64,000 nt of DNA from Flavobacterium indicum GPTSA100-9 = DSM 17447 (GCF_000455605.1 NC_017025.1:930001-994000), one strand, 5' to 3'. Counted from the stretch's first letter, positions 50,706 through 61,963 are shown. A program made the numbers and translations. Notes: generated by a model not told the origin, from the letters alone.

Positions 50706-51527
50706 TTAATTCTTGATGATTAAATGGTATAGAACCGAATAATCTACTTCTTTATCTGTGTCTTCACAAAGTAAAAAGCTAATGGTATTTTCTTTTTGTT
50801 CAAATAATGTCAATCCTTCAAATTTTTGATGTTCTGAAAGTACAACCACGTCTTCCAATTCAAAAGTTTGGAAATTAATTTTTCCTATTATACTTCCCAA
50901 TATTTCTCCATCTTCATAGGTTGATGTAGTATTTTCGGCTGTTGCTAAAAAATAAATATGATTATCCACCAAAATTGCGTCAGTAAATGTGGTTTCGATT
51001 CCGTCTAATGAAGGTAAGGTAACCGGGAAATATTGAATGGGACGTTCTTGACTATCGGGTACAATGAAAATTCCGTTTTTGCTGTTTTGTCCGTTACCGC
51101 GTTGAAATAAATACATGGTTTTGTCTGCACAAATAGCCCCTTCAATATTTAATTCGTCCGATTCTAATTTTGCAATTTCTCTTAAAAAAGTATACAGTTG
51201 CGACAAATCATTGGTTTGTAATTGGTCATTGGTTAAATCGAGTGTAAACATGGTATTGCGTTTATCTGTTGAACCAGAGCCCAATAAAAATAATTGATTC
51301 CCAAAGGAAGTAATGGCTTCTAAGTCGGGTTTATCCTTTTTAACGATGTTTTCTTTGGCATCTTTAACTAATGGAAATTTTAATACCAAATCTTTATCGA
51401 TGACATACTGATACAAAAACGAACTGTTATCTGAAATTATAAAAATAACATCTTTACTAAATAATAATCCGGATGCGGCACTAATCCCTTTTATTTTTTT
51501 GAATTCGGTAAGTTGAATTTTTTCCAT
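50706..51527 (-). CDS. Conserved hypothetical protein, beta-propeller-like (possibly DUF6929)
   Basis: A 273-residue protein without signal peptide. It consists of repeated beta-strand units, such as ISAASGLLFSKDVIFIISDNS, LEAITSFGNQLFLLGSGS, IEGAICADKTMYLFQRGNG and FEGLTLFEQKENTISFLLCED, so a five- or six-bladed propeller is plausible. I associate such proteins with DUF6929, from memory and with limited certainty. It is divergent from the PPK2 gene with a 132-base gap. No catalytic motif is visible. Confidence 0.75.
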   Translation of the reverse strand: MEKIQLTEFKKIKGISAASGLLFSKDVIFIISDNSSFLYQYVIDKDLVLKFPLVKDAKENIVKKDKPDLEAITSFGNQLFLLGSGSTDKRNTMFTLDLTNDQLQTNDLSQLYTFLREIAKLESDELNIEGAICADKTMYLFQRGNGQNSKNGIFIVPDSQERPIQYFPVTLPSLDGIETTFTDAILVDNHIYFLATAENTTSTYEDGEILGSIIGKINFQTFELEDVVVLSEHQKFEGLTLFEQKENTISFLLCEDTDKEVDYSVLYHLIIKN

Positions 51528-51659
51528 TATATTTACTTATGAAAATGAAGGCTCTAGCCCTGATGGAAGCGGCATCTTTTTTGATGACTGAGGCATACGA
51601 AGTCATTAAAAAAATACAGCGGACAGCAGGAAATAGCTTCAAATTAAAGTCGCAAAATT

Positions 51660-52529
51660 ATGGAAAAATTCAGATTAGAAGATTATAAAATTACGAAACC
51701 AATAAAATTATCAGATTATGCAACCGAAATTGATTGGGATTGGGATGATGATAAAAAAGAAGAAGAACTTGATAAACTTCGTAACAAGTTAAGCGAATGG
51801 CAAGATGTGATGTATGCGCACAACCGCTATGGAGTTCTGATTGGTTTGCAAGGGATGGATACGAGTGGAAAAGACAGCTTAATTCGTGAAGTTTTTAAAG
51901 AATTTAATCCGCGTGGGGTAGTGGTACACAGTTTTAAAACGCCAAATTCTACCGAATTAGAACACGATTATTTGTGGCGTCATTATTTGGCTTTACCAGA
52001 AAAAGGGAAGTTTGCCGTTTTTAATAGAACGCATTATGAAAATTTGTTGGTTACCCGAGTGCATCCAGAATATATTTTGAATGAAAATTTACCGGGTATT
52101 GAAAAGGTAGAAGACATTACCCCGCAATTTTGGGAAAACCGATTCGAGCAAATAACTAATTTTGAAAAGCATATCGCTCAAAACGGAACTATTGTGTTGA
52201 AATTTTTCTTTTATATGAGTAAAGAGGAACAACGTAAGCGACTGTTAAAACGTTTAGAGCAAACCGAGCACCAATGGAAGTTTTCGGCAGGTGATTTAAA
52301 AGAGCGTGAGTGTTGGGACGATTACATGAAGTATTACGAAGAAATTTTGAATAGAACTTCCAATGAAACAGCGCCTTGGTTTGTAATACCGTCTGATGAC
52401 AAAGAAATGGCACGTTATTTAGTGGCGAGAATTATGTGGGAAGAATTACAAAAATTTCCAGTTAAGGAACCCGAATTAACCGAAAAAGACAAAGCGAATT
52501 TTGAGTTGTATAAGCAGCAATTAGGTTAA
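51660..52529 (+). CDS. Polyphosphate kinase 2 family protein (PPK2)
   Basis: A 289-residue enzyme that transfers phosphate between polyphosphate and nucleotides. Walker A is GMDTSGKDS (about 64-72), followed by the PPK2 signature GVVVHSFKTPNSTELEHDYLWR, the basic lid with NRTHYENLLVTRVHPEY and the LKFFFYMSKEEQRKRLLKRLE segment. Length and N-terminal extension match class I/III enzymes, which phosphorylate ADP or AMP. The threonine-serine in the P-loop is a natural variant of the usual Asp-Ala-Ala-Gly. Single gene. Confidence 0.93.
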   Translation: MEKFRLEDYKITKPIKLSDYATEIDWDWDDDKKEEELDKLRNKLSEWQDVMYAHNRYGVLIGLQGMDTSGKDSLIREVFKEFNPRGVVVHSFKTPNSTELEHDYLWRHYLALPEKGKFAVFNRTHYENLLVTRVHPEYILNENLPGIEKVEDITPQFWENRFEQITNFEKHIAQNGTIVLKFFFYMSKEEQRKRLLKRLEQTEHQWKFSAGDLKERECWDDYMKYYEEILNRTSNETAPWFVIPSDDKEMARYLVARIMWEELQKFPVKEPELTEKDKANFELYKQQLG

Positions 52530-52569
52530 TGTGTTAATTCTTATTGTGTCAATATGTCAATAAAAATTA

Positions 52570-52597
52570 AAGGCGATTTCAAGTTGAAATCGCCTTT
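52570..52597. terminator. Bidirectional terminator, PPK2 / DUF3570
   Basis: Perfect 13-base stem AAGGCGATTTCAA / TTGAAATCGCCTT with a one-base centre, between convergent genes. Confidence 0.85.
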
Positions 52598-52603
52598 TGG
52601 TTT

Positions 52604-53827
52604 TTACTTAAACTTCATTGCTAATGTGACAATATGCGAACTTAATCCATTATTTCGATTATAATAACCATATCTAAGTTCTAAACTGTTGATTCTTTTT
52701 ACATTGAATAAACCTTTATTATGATCCACGATTTTGTATCCTAAACCAATCATATTACTTGAAAAGGCCGATAAATCATAATCACTGGTAAAGTATTCAT
52801 CCGCTAAATTATGTTGAAATATGGGCTGAAAGTAATCGGCTTTGGTTTGAACATAATAACGATAAGGGATCGATAATGATGAAAACGCCGATAGTTTAAT
52901 CGTTGGTTCTAAACTTATGGTGTGTGAATTAATATTCCAATTGTCCCAATAATAACGATAAAAGGCTCTTAAGATGAGGTGGTCACCTAAGAAATAATTG
53001 GCACGCATTCCTATTGGTATTTTAAATCGTGTATCGGGTAAGTTTTCAGATTTTACAGTGGCTAATGCAGAATTCAAAGGACTATCATTAAAGTAGACGC
53101 GGTTGAATTTGGTAGCTAACAATCCTTCTTGATAGCCTAAATCCAACAAGAATGCCATTTGAAAATTACGATTCATGACTTGTGATAACGTGAAGCCTAA
53201 ATTATAGGACGTTCGCGGTTTCATATCGCCTTGTTTGTAATTAGGATCGGGATTATTTCGTAATTCAATAGGTAATATCACTTTCCAAGTGTCAAAAAAG
53301 GCCATACCTTTTACATTGAACTCCGTGTTTTTATTTTTAGAATATTTGGTATAACCCAAATTAGCCCCTAAAGAGAAATAATCATATTCTGCTGATGCCG
53401 AAACTCCAGAAGAAAAGATTTGTCTTTTTTCTTCATTTTCTGAACTGAAATTTAATGAAGGATATACACGAACATCTTGATACGAAGCAGAAGTCACCGT
53501 GTTTGGATCAATTTTATCTGAAGAAGCAGAAGTATACGAATCTACTCCTAATTCAAATCCATACAATTGTTTTCTATTTTTCTTATCTCGTCTGGATACT
53601 TTTATGTCTAATGTAGTTGCAACATCTGTTAATTTTTCAGTTCCAACTCCACCTGTTACGGCAGAATTATTCCCGTCTTGCGTATAATAACTCGAGATGA
53701 AATTAACTTCTTCAATTTTTAATTTTGTTTTCTTATAAGCAGAAGAATCCGTTTTGGTTTCTTGTGCATTTGCTTTATTTCCAAAAATGAAGGCTAAAAA
53801 AGCAGCCGTAATTATTCTTTTTTTCAT
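52604..53827 (-). CDS. DUF3570 outer-membrane beta-barrel protein
   Basis: A 407-residue protein with signal peptide (MKKRIITAAFLAFIFGNKANAQ) and alternating hydrophobic beta-strands throughout, ending in the strand LSSHIVTLAMKFK with the terminal aromatic typical of outer-membrane barrels. The DUF3570 call rests on overall features and on the operon: it is the last gene after thioredoxin, ApbE and DUF4266. It may be the pore or anchor through which the small lipoprotein works; this is an inference. Start is 11 bases after DUF4266. Confidence 0.85.
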   Translation of the reverse strand: MKKRIITAAFLAFIFGNKANAQETKTDSSAYKKTKLKIEEVNFISSYYTQDGNNSAVTGGVGTEKLTDVATTLDIKVSRRDKKNRKQLYGFELGVDSYTSASSDKIDPNTVTSASYQDVRVYPSLNFSSENEEKRQIFSSGVSASAEYDYFSLGANLGYTKYSKNKNTEFNVKGMAFFDTWKVILPIELRNNPDPNYKQGDMKPRTSYNLGFTLSQVMNRNFQMAFLLDLGYQEGLLATKFNRVYFNDSPLNSALATVKSENLPDTRFKIPIGMRANYFLGDHLILRAFYRYYWDNWNINSHTISLEPTIKLSAFSSLSIPYRYYVQTKADYFQPIFQHNLADEYFTSDYDLSAFSSNMIGLGYKIVDHNKGLFNVKRINSLELRYGYYNRNNGLSSHIVTLAMKFK

Positions 53828-53838
53828 GCTTCATTTAT

Positions 53839-54045
53839 TTAATTACATCCACAACCACCACCTGTTTTACCGCCGTTGGCACCTGAACTAGCTTCACGAT
53901 ACAACATAAAAGTATTTTCAAATTTTTCAGATTTACGAGCGCTTAACTCCATATCGGAGTCGTTAATTTTTGATTTTTGGTATTCTTTTACTTCGGAACA
54001 ACTTGCCAAAGCAATTAAAGCGAATACGGCTACTAATTTTTTCAT
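53839..54045 (-). CDS. DUF4266 lipoprotein with C-terminal GGGCGCN
   Basis: A 68-residue lipoprotein. The lipobox LASC (C16) follows a standard signal (MKKLVAVFALIALASC). The mature chain has 53 residues: a charged helical part, then FENTFMLYREASSGANGGKT and a terminal Gly-Gly-Gly-Cys-Gly-Cys-Asn with C65 and C67. Small proteins of this shape define DUF4266 and travel with DUF3570 and ApbE. The CxC tail could form a disulfide, carry a metal or be modified; the Ser-Ser-Gly-Ala segment before it resembles the start of flavinylation sites. None of this is proven. Confidence 0.88.
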   Translation of the reverse strand: MKKLVAVFALIALASCSEVKEYQKSKINDSDMELSARKSEKFENTFMLYREASSGANGGKTGGGCGCN

Positions 54046-54047
54046 GA

Positions 54048-54968
54048 TTAGGAAATTTTAATATTTTTTGAATGGTATATGTTGTCAAAATCGTCTATAA
54101 TGATACATCCGATATTAGGCAATTGATTAATGAAGTCCAATCCCACCTCAATACCCATTACGGTTACTGGAGTAGCTAAGGCATCTGCGATTTCTGCATT
54201 TTCTGCAATAATTGTTACACTTTTAATTCCGGTTATTGGATACCCTGTTTTGGGATCTATGGTATGGGAATATTTTTTTCCTCCAATGAGGACAAACTTT
54301 TCATAGTTACCTGAGGTAGCCACGGAAGTGTTAGTAATCTTAAACGTTGAAAATAGTGCTTCTTTTTTATTTGGATCAGCAATTCCAATAGTCCATGCTT
54401 CACCATTTTCTTGATAGCCCCAAGTAGTTAAATCTCCTGCGGCATTGACAATTCCACTGGTAACCCCGTTTTCTTTTAAAATTATTTTTGCTCTTTCAGC
54501 GGCATAGCCTTTACCAATTCCTCCAAATCCAATGCGCATACCTTTTAATTTTAAGAATACACTAGAGTCGTTAGGATTTAATTTAATGTTTTGATAATTA
54601 ATGAGTTCAACTGCTTTTTTTGCTTCTTCTTTATTGGGTAATTCTTTCATGTTGAGGTCGAAATTCCAAAATCGTTTATCAATACTTCCATAGCTAATAT
54701 CGAATGCACCTTGTGTCATTTTAGAAAGCATTTGACAACGAAAAATTAAATCATAAACTTCTTTTGGAACTTGAACAGGTTGAATTCCAGCATTTTCGTT
54801 TATTTGATAAGTTACGCTTTCATTTGAAAATGTAGTGAGTAATTTTTCAATGCGTTGGATTTCAGTAATGGCTAAATCAATTTTTTCATAAGCCCAATTT
54901 TCATTATCACTTACAACAGAAATCTCAAATCGATTTCCCATCAATTTCAGATTCTTTTTATAAATCAT
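54048..54968 (-). CDS. apbE: FAD:protein FMN transferase (ApbE family)
   Basis: Enzyme that attaches FMN from FAD to threonine or serine of target proteins, using magnesium. The 306 residues carry the motifs FDISYGSID, GGIGKGYAAERAK and ATSGNYEKF, the catalytic-site histidine in KYSHTIDPKTGYP and the late aspartate in EIADALATPVTVMG. Unlike most ApbE proteins it begins MIYKKNLKLMGNRFEISVV without a signal peptide or lipobox. Its start codon shares a base with the stop of the thioredoxin gene (TAATG), and DUF4266 begins two bases after its stop, so the units are translated together. Confidence 0.93.
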   Translation of the reverse strand: MIYKKNLKLMGNRFEISVVSDNENWAYEKIDLAITEIQRIEKLLTTFSNESVTYQINENAGIQPVQVPKEVYDLIFRCQMLSKMTQGAFDISYGSIDKRFWNFDLNMKELPNKEEAKKAVELINYQNIKLNPNDSSVFLKLKGMRIGFGGIGKGYAAERAKIILKENGVTSGIVNAAGDLTTWGYQENGEAWTIGIADPNKKEALFSTFKITNTSVATSGNYEKFVLIGGKKYSHTIDPKTGYPITGIKSVTIIAENAEIADALATPVTVMGIEVGLDFINQLPNIGCIIIDDFDNIYHSKNIKIS

Positions 54969-55390
54969 TAGCTTTTCAATTTTTCAATGAATTCTTGAAC
55001 CGTTTCTTTAGGATATTCTTCCCATTTTTTTACAATATTTCCATTTTCATCTAATAATAAAATTAACGGGAATTGTCCTCTGGAATTGTATTTTTCTGCT
55101 AAAGCTTCATTTTCCTTTTCAATTTCTTTGGCTAATTTATTTTTTGATTGTCTCGGAAAATCGGCATTATAAAGTACTAAATTTTCGGTAGCAAAGTTTT
55201 TAAATTCTTCGGTATTTACAATAAATTTTTTAAATTTTATACAAGGAGCACACCAATCCGAACCCGAAAAATAAAGTAAAACTTTTTTGTGTTCTGTTTT
55301 AGCTTTTTCTAGTTTTTGTGCAAAAGATTCCGTTTGTTGAGCAAATCCAAAACTAGATACTAATAGCAATAGCGCAATTAACTTTTTCAT
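54968..55390 (-). CDS. Exported thioredoxin-fold protein of the ApbE/DUF4266 operon
   Basis: A 140-residue periplasmic thioredoxin. Signal peptide MKKLIALLLLVSSFGFAQQ, active site SDWCAPCIKF at about residues 45-54, and the cis-proline region RGQFPLILLLDENG. Its insertion after the active site (FIVNTEEFKNFATENLVLYNADFP) is typical of the DUF255/thioredoxin-7 group. First gene of the four-gene operon. A natural job is to keep the two cysteines of DUF4266 reduced or to exchange a disulfide with them. Confidence 0.9.
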   Translation of the reverse strand: MKKLIALLLLVSSFGFAQQTESFAQKLEKAKTEHKKVLLYFSGSDWCAPCIKFKKFIVNTEEFKNFATENLVLYNADFPRQSKNKLAKEIEKENEALAEKYNSRGQFPLILLLDENGNIVKKWEEYPKETVQEFIEKLKS

Positions 55391-55486
55391 TGTTGTTCAA
55401 TTTTAATGTAAACCTAACGTTTTTTTTAAAAGTTATTGTAACAAATATTACATAATGAATAGTTTGTAATAAATCTAAATATTGAT

Positions 55487-56149
55487 TTATTCGAAGCTTT
55501 CAATTAATAACAAATTTCCTTTTTCATGTGTAATTGTTACAAGTCCATCTTTAGTTACATGATTGCTACTTCCAGTTCTTATGCCTAACTCTAATGTATG
55601 ATTGTTTAAAGGGTAAAATAAATTTTCAGAATAAATACCTTCAACTTTTCCAATAGGTATTAATGAAATAATTGTGTTTTTATTGTACCATTTTTTGAAT
55701 TGATTGGGTAAAAGAAAAATTTTAGAATAGTCATCAAAAAGGACAATTTTCAACTGTTCTTTATAGTTACAAATAGTAGTTAAATTAACTAATGTATGAT
55801 CGGCTCTTTTTCCGGTTGCCCAAATCACATTAACAGCTTTATGTCCTTTTTCAATTAAAAAATCAAAGGCTTTTTCTAAGTCGGTTTTATTTTGGTCAGG
55901 CGCATAAACTATTTCTAAAGGATATTGTTTGTTTTTATAGTCATGAGCATCAAAAGCCCTGTCAAAATCCCCTAATAAAACATCTACTTTAATTCCTAAT
56001 TCAAATACACGCTCAATGGCACTATCCAATACAATTACATAAGGTGACCATTCTAATAATTGTCCTAATAACTCTTCACTACAAGAAGCACCATTAGCTA
56101 TAATTAATGCCGGTTCTTGATCGTCGCGTACAATGTGGTGTGATGACAT
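55487..56149 (-). CDS. Thiamine diphosphokinase
   Basis: A 220-residue enzyme that makes thiamine diphosphate from thiamine and ATP. Motifs in order: LIIANGASCSEE near the start, VDVLLGDFDRAF (the GDxDS magnesium site, with R in place of S), APDQNKTDLEKAFDF, VIWATGKRADHTLVNL and, in the C-terminal thiamine-binding domain, LELGIRTGSSNHV. No riboswitch is visible in the 96-base upstream gap; the TTTCAGG tract follows on the other side. Single gene. Confidence 0.9.
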   Translation of the reverse strand: MSSHHIVRDDQEPALIIANGASCSEELLGQLLEWSPYVIVLDSAIERVFELGIKVDVLLGDFDRAFDAHDYKNKQYPLEIVYAPDQNKTDLEKAFDFLIEKGHKAVNVIWATGKRADHTLVNLTTICNYKEQLKIVLFDDYSKIFLLPNQFKKWYNKNTIISLIPIGKVEGIYSENLFYPLNNHTLELGIRTGSSNHVTKDGLVTITHEKGNLLLIESFE

Positions 56150-56162
56150 TTTAAGATTTTTT

Positions 56163-56260
56163 TAGTTTCAGGTTTCAGGTTTCAAGAACGATGAAGCACT
56201 AAAGCCTATTTCTTGAAAATTGTTATCAAATGTAAACTATAAACCTGAAACTTGAAACAA
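56163..56260. repeat. Inverted tract of TTTCAGG / CCTGAAA copies
   Basis: GTTTCAGGTTTCAGGTTTCAAG (56165-56186, shown as three near-copies) faces ACCTGAAACTTGAAAC (56243-56258) across a 55-base loop, making a large weak hairpin between the DUF4249 gene and the thiamine diphosphokinase gene. Same family as the tract at 32873-32940. Confidence 0.55.
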
Positions 56261-56264
56261 AATT

Positions 56265-57086
56265 TTATTGAATCGTATAATTTCTAACATCCACTTCAGA
56301 AAGTCTGAAATAACCTAAAGGATAGTCTTCCTGATTGGTTTGATTGATAATGTTTCCTCTAACTGTGGCGGGTGGTGTGCTAAACGGTCCATTGCTTAAA
56401 CCACCGGAAATACCAATAAGTATATTCATGTAATTATGATAGCCTTCAGATATTCCATGTAAAGTAAAAGTGATGTTTTGTCCCGCTTCAAAATCTTCAT
56501 CAAAAATTAAAGAAAACATGTTATTTCCGTTGGTGAATTCATCATTAAAAACGCCATACAAAGGAAAAGGTCGAAATGGAACATTATATTGTTCTAAGTA
56601 GAAATTTTCTTCAGTTGCATTATCTTGAAAATTGAATTTAAGTTCAATATCTTCTCCCACAAAACCGCCATCATTTCGTTGTTCAACTGTTGTGATTTGT
56701 GGAACAGGATAGAGTTTGTCTGTTGCCGTATACGTTTGACCTAGCGCGGTAACATGTAGTGTGTAAGTTTCATTTAGAACAGGATTAAAATTAGTACATA
56801 CATAATTTCCTGTTCCTGAATTTTCAATAAAAGTAAATACCACTCCATTAGAATCAGTAACAGTAACCACCGCTCCATTTACTACCGGTACCGTGTTTTG
56901 ATAATAATCTCCTGTAGTGGTTAAACGGATTACTTGCTCGTTTCCTGCCGTTCCTTTTTGCCATTTAATAGAAGCGTCAATTACTAGTTTTGGAGCAGAA
57001 TTATTTAAATCTACTTCAATTACGTCTTCACAACTTAAAAAAGTAAAACTTTGAAATATAAGTAGGTATTGAATTAGCTTTTGCAT
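56265..57086 (-). CDS. DUF4249 lipoprotein, partner of the TonB-dependent receptor
   Basis: A 273-residue outer-membrane lipoprotein with signal and lipobox LSC (C19 in QSFTFLSCEDVIEVDL). The body is beta-rich (PKLVIDASIKWQKGTAGNEQ, VVTVTDSNGVVFTF), as in DUF4249. It starts four bases after the TonB-dependent receptor stop, a fixed pairing in Bacteroidota that resembles SusC/SusD in layout although DUF4249 is unrelated to SusD. The substrate of the pair is unknown. Confidence 0.88.
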   Translation of the reverse strand: MQKLIQYLLIFQSFTFLSCEDVIEVDLNNSAPKLVIDASIKWQKGTAGNEQVIRLTTTGDYYQNTVPVVNGAVVTVTDSNGVVFTFIENSGTGNYVCTNFNPVLNETYTLHVTALGQTYTATDKLYPVPQITTVEQRNDGGFVGEDIELKFNFQDNATEENFYLEQYNVPFRPFPLYGVFNDEFTNGNNMFSLIFDEDFEAGQNITFTLHGISEGYHNYMNILIGISGGLSNGPFSTPPATVRGNIINQTNQEDYPLGYFRLSEVDVRNYTIQ

Positions 57087-57089
57087 GAT

Positions 57090-59471
57090 TTAAAATTTAA
57101 AGTTATACGTAACACTAGGAACAATTCCAAAAATAGACAATCGAACGGCTTCGTTGTTACCGCTGTCTTGATTTTGTCTAAAATTAATAGATGCGGCATT
57201 TTTTCTATTGTATAAATTATAAATGCTAAATACCCATTCTCCTTTCCAATTTCTATTGTTGTTTTTTCTTGGTGTTAAAGTAGCAGATACATCAAATCGG
57301 TGGTAGGTTGGTAATACATTTTCATTTCTATTACCATAAACAGGTACATTTATTCCTTGGTATTGGTATTGTCCTGTTGGAAATGTTACAGGTTGCCCTG
57401 TTTGTAAGGCAAAAATTCCTCCAAAGCTCCATTTCTCATTTAATTTGTAAGCTCCTGTAACCGACAAATTATGTGTTTTATTCCAACCCGTTTTGTACCA
57501 TTCTCCATTATTAATTCCAATTTCACCGGGTGTCCTGCCTGGAGTTTGTTGTTCTGAGCGCGAAAGCGTATAGGAAGCCCATCCCGTTAATTTGCCTACA
57601 TTCTTTTTGGCCATAAATTCAAAGCCATAAGCTCTTGATTTACTCGTTAATAAAACTTGTTCTATTGCTTCATTGGCAATTAAATCGGCACCATCAATAT
57701 AATCTAATCGATTTTTAACTTTTTTATAAAAGGTTTCAACTTCTAAAGTATAGTCGCCATTTTTTATGTTTTTAAAATAACCAACAGCAAATTGATCCAG
57801 AAGTTGAGGTTTAAGGAAATTATCACTTGGAGTCCAAACATCAAGTGGTGTAGGAGATTGGGTATTTGAAATTAAATGCAAATATTGCGACATTCTATTA
57901 TAGCTGGCTTTGATTGATGTGTTTGTATTGACAGTATAAGCAACAGCTATTCGTGGTTCCCAATTATTAAAATTGGCAATGACTTCATTTTTACCGTAGT
58001 ATTTGGTGTCAATTGGGGTTGCTTTTTCATAAATCTTTAAATCTTCATTGTAAATTACGGCTTGATTGTTTTCGTAAATGTTAATGGTTTCTTGACCTAA
58101 ACGATAAAATAAACTGTATCTAATTCCGTAATTTACAGCTAATTTGTCTGATATTTTTTGTTCAGCATCAATATAAAATGAAGGTTCAAAGGCATATTTT
58201 TTTGCTAACTGTTTAGGATTGATGCCCGATTCACTGTCGGTTGGTTCAATTTTTCCCGGGTTAAAATCGTAATAAATAGCATTTGTACCATAAAATAATT
58301 TAAACTTATCGGTTAAATAATGTTTAAAATCGTATTTAAAATTGTAGTTTTTGATGCCGCTATCCCAATTAAATCCGATAAAATCTAACGTTAAACCATA
58401 ATAATAATCACTGTATATGAACGACATATTGGTAAATAGTTTTTCGGAATACAAGTGGTTCCAACGTAAATTCAAAACAGCATTTCCATAGGTGTTTATA
58501 AACTGCTTGTTAAGACTAAACACATCTCTACCAAAATACCCTGATAAATACAAGTTGTTGTTTTCATTTATTTTATAATTCAATTTAGTATTTAAATCAT
58601 AAAAATAAGCAGAGTTTTTATTGTCAGTCAATTTTAAGAATAAATGAGCATAGCTACTTCTTCCAGCTATTAAAAAGGAGCTTTTGTCTTTAACAATAGG
58701 ACCTTCAGCTAATAACCTACTTGAAATTAAACCAATTCCCCCATTCATGCTAAATTTATTGCTGTTTCCTTCTTTTTGGTAAATATCTAATACAGAAGCA
58801 ACTCTACCACCATATCGGGCAGGAATACCACCTTTATACAACTTCAAATCTTTAATAGCATCGGCATTAAAAACAGAAAAGAAACCGAATAAGTGTGACG
58901 AATTGTAAATAGTAGCTTCGTCTAATAAAATTAAATTTTGATCCGCTGAACCACCTCGAACATTAAATCCCGATTGTCCTTCTCCTGCATTGGTTACACC
59001 AGGTAATGTTAATATTGAACGAATAACATCAACTTCACCCAATATAGCAGGCATCTGTTTAATTTGAGAAATGGTCAGTTTGTTGACACTCATTTCGGGT
59101 TTGTCTATTTTTAGACTCTTGCTGTTGGTTTGAACCACCACTTCTTCAATTTCCTTGCTTTTTTCTGCTAATAAAAAATCTTTTTTTAAATTAGATTGTA
59201 GACTTATTTTTTCAGAAATTGGTTCAAAGCCAAGAGTTTGAATTAGAATTTGATAATCACCTTTTGGAATTGAAATTGAATAATAGCCGTATTCATTAGT
59301 TTGAATAGTTCTGTTGAAATTGGAATTGCTAATTTGAATTGAAGCTCCAATTACGGTTTCATTTCCTTTAATTTCTCTAATCGTACCACTTAACGTATAC
59401 TTTTCTTGAGCCAAAATGAATTGCGTGAAAAGAAGTAATACAAGTGTTTGTAAAAAATTATTTTGTGACAT
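57090..59471 (-). CDS. TonB-dependent outer-membrane receptor
   Basis: A 793-residue receptor. Signal peptide about 1-21, carboxypeptidase regulatory-like domain about 25-105 (LSGTIREIKGNETVIGASIQI), plug domain about 115-230 (MPAILGEVDVIRSILTLPGV, GFNVRGGSADQNLILLDEA, LYKGGIPARYGGRVASVLD) and a beta-barrel that ends VPSVTYNFKF. It moves a large ligand across the outer membrane using TonB energy. The downstream DUF4249 lipoprotein is its probable lid or capture partner. No sugar enzyme or metal gene beside it tells the ligand. Confidence 0.95.
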   Translation of the reverse strand: MSQNNFLQTLVLLLFTQFILAQEKYTLSGTIREIKGNETVIGASIQISNSNFNRTIQTNEYGYYSISIPKGDYQILIQTLGFEPISEKISLQSNLKKDFLLAEKSKEIEEVVVQTNSKSLKIDKPEMSVNKLTISQIKQMPAILGEVDVIRSILTLPGVTNAGEGQSGFNVRGGSADQNLILLDEATIYNSSHLFGFFSVFNADAIKDLKLYKGGIPARYGGRVASVLDIYQKEGNSNKFSMNGGIGLISSRLLAEGPIVKDKSSFLIAGRSSYAHLFLKLTDNKNSAYFYDLNTKLNYKINENNNLYLSGYFGRDVFSLNKQFINTYGNAVLNLRWNHLYSEKLFTNMSFIYSDYYYGLTLDFIGFNWDSGIKNYNFKYDFKHYLTDKFKLFYGTNAIYYDFNPGKIEPTDSESGINPKQLAKKYAFEPSFYIDAEQKISDKLAVNYGIRYSLFYRLGQETINIYENNQAVIYNEDLKIYEKATPIDTKYYGKNEVIANFNNWEPRIAVAYTVNTNTSIKASYNRMSQYLHLISNTQSPTPLDVWTPSDNFLKPQLLDQFAVGYFKNIKNGDYTLEVETFYKKVKNRLDYIDGADLIANEAIEQVLLTSKSRAYGFEFMAKKNVGKLTGWASYTLSRSEQQTPGRTPGEIGINNGEWYKTGWNKTHNLSVTGAYKLNEKWSFGGIFALQTGQPVTFPTGQYQYQGINVPVYGNRNENVLPTYHRFDVSATLTPRKNNNRNWKGEWVFSIYNLYNRKNAASINFRQNQDSGNNEAVRLSIFGIVPSVTYNFKF

Positions 59472-59540
59472 GTAAAGTTTTATTTTTTAGACGCAAATTT
59501 CAGACTTTTGTTACGAAACAACTGTTAAGAGTGGGTTAAT

Positions 59541-59570
59541 AAAAAAGCGGTTCCTTTTAAGAACCGCTTC
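59541..59570 (-). terminator. Terminator after icd
   Basis: Stem AAGCGGTTC / GAACCGCTT with a seven-base loop; on the minus strand a run of six T follows. Confidence 0.85.
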
Positions 59571-59591
59571 AATTTATTTAATAATAATTGA

Positions 59592-61880
<2,289 letters not shown>

Positions 61881-61963
61881 TCAAAATTGATTATTAAGGA
61901 ATTGATAAAATAATCTTGAAAAAAAATGATTTTCTTAAAATTTTAAGTTCAAAATTATGGATA

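Noticed and set aside
55391..55486. TPP riboswitch near the thiamine diphosphokinase gene
   Set aside because: The flanking gaps are short, AT-rich and lack the conserved CUGAGA-type core; the only structure is the heptad tract at 56163-56260.
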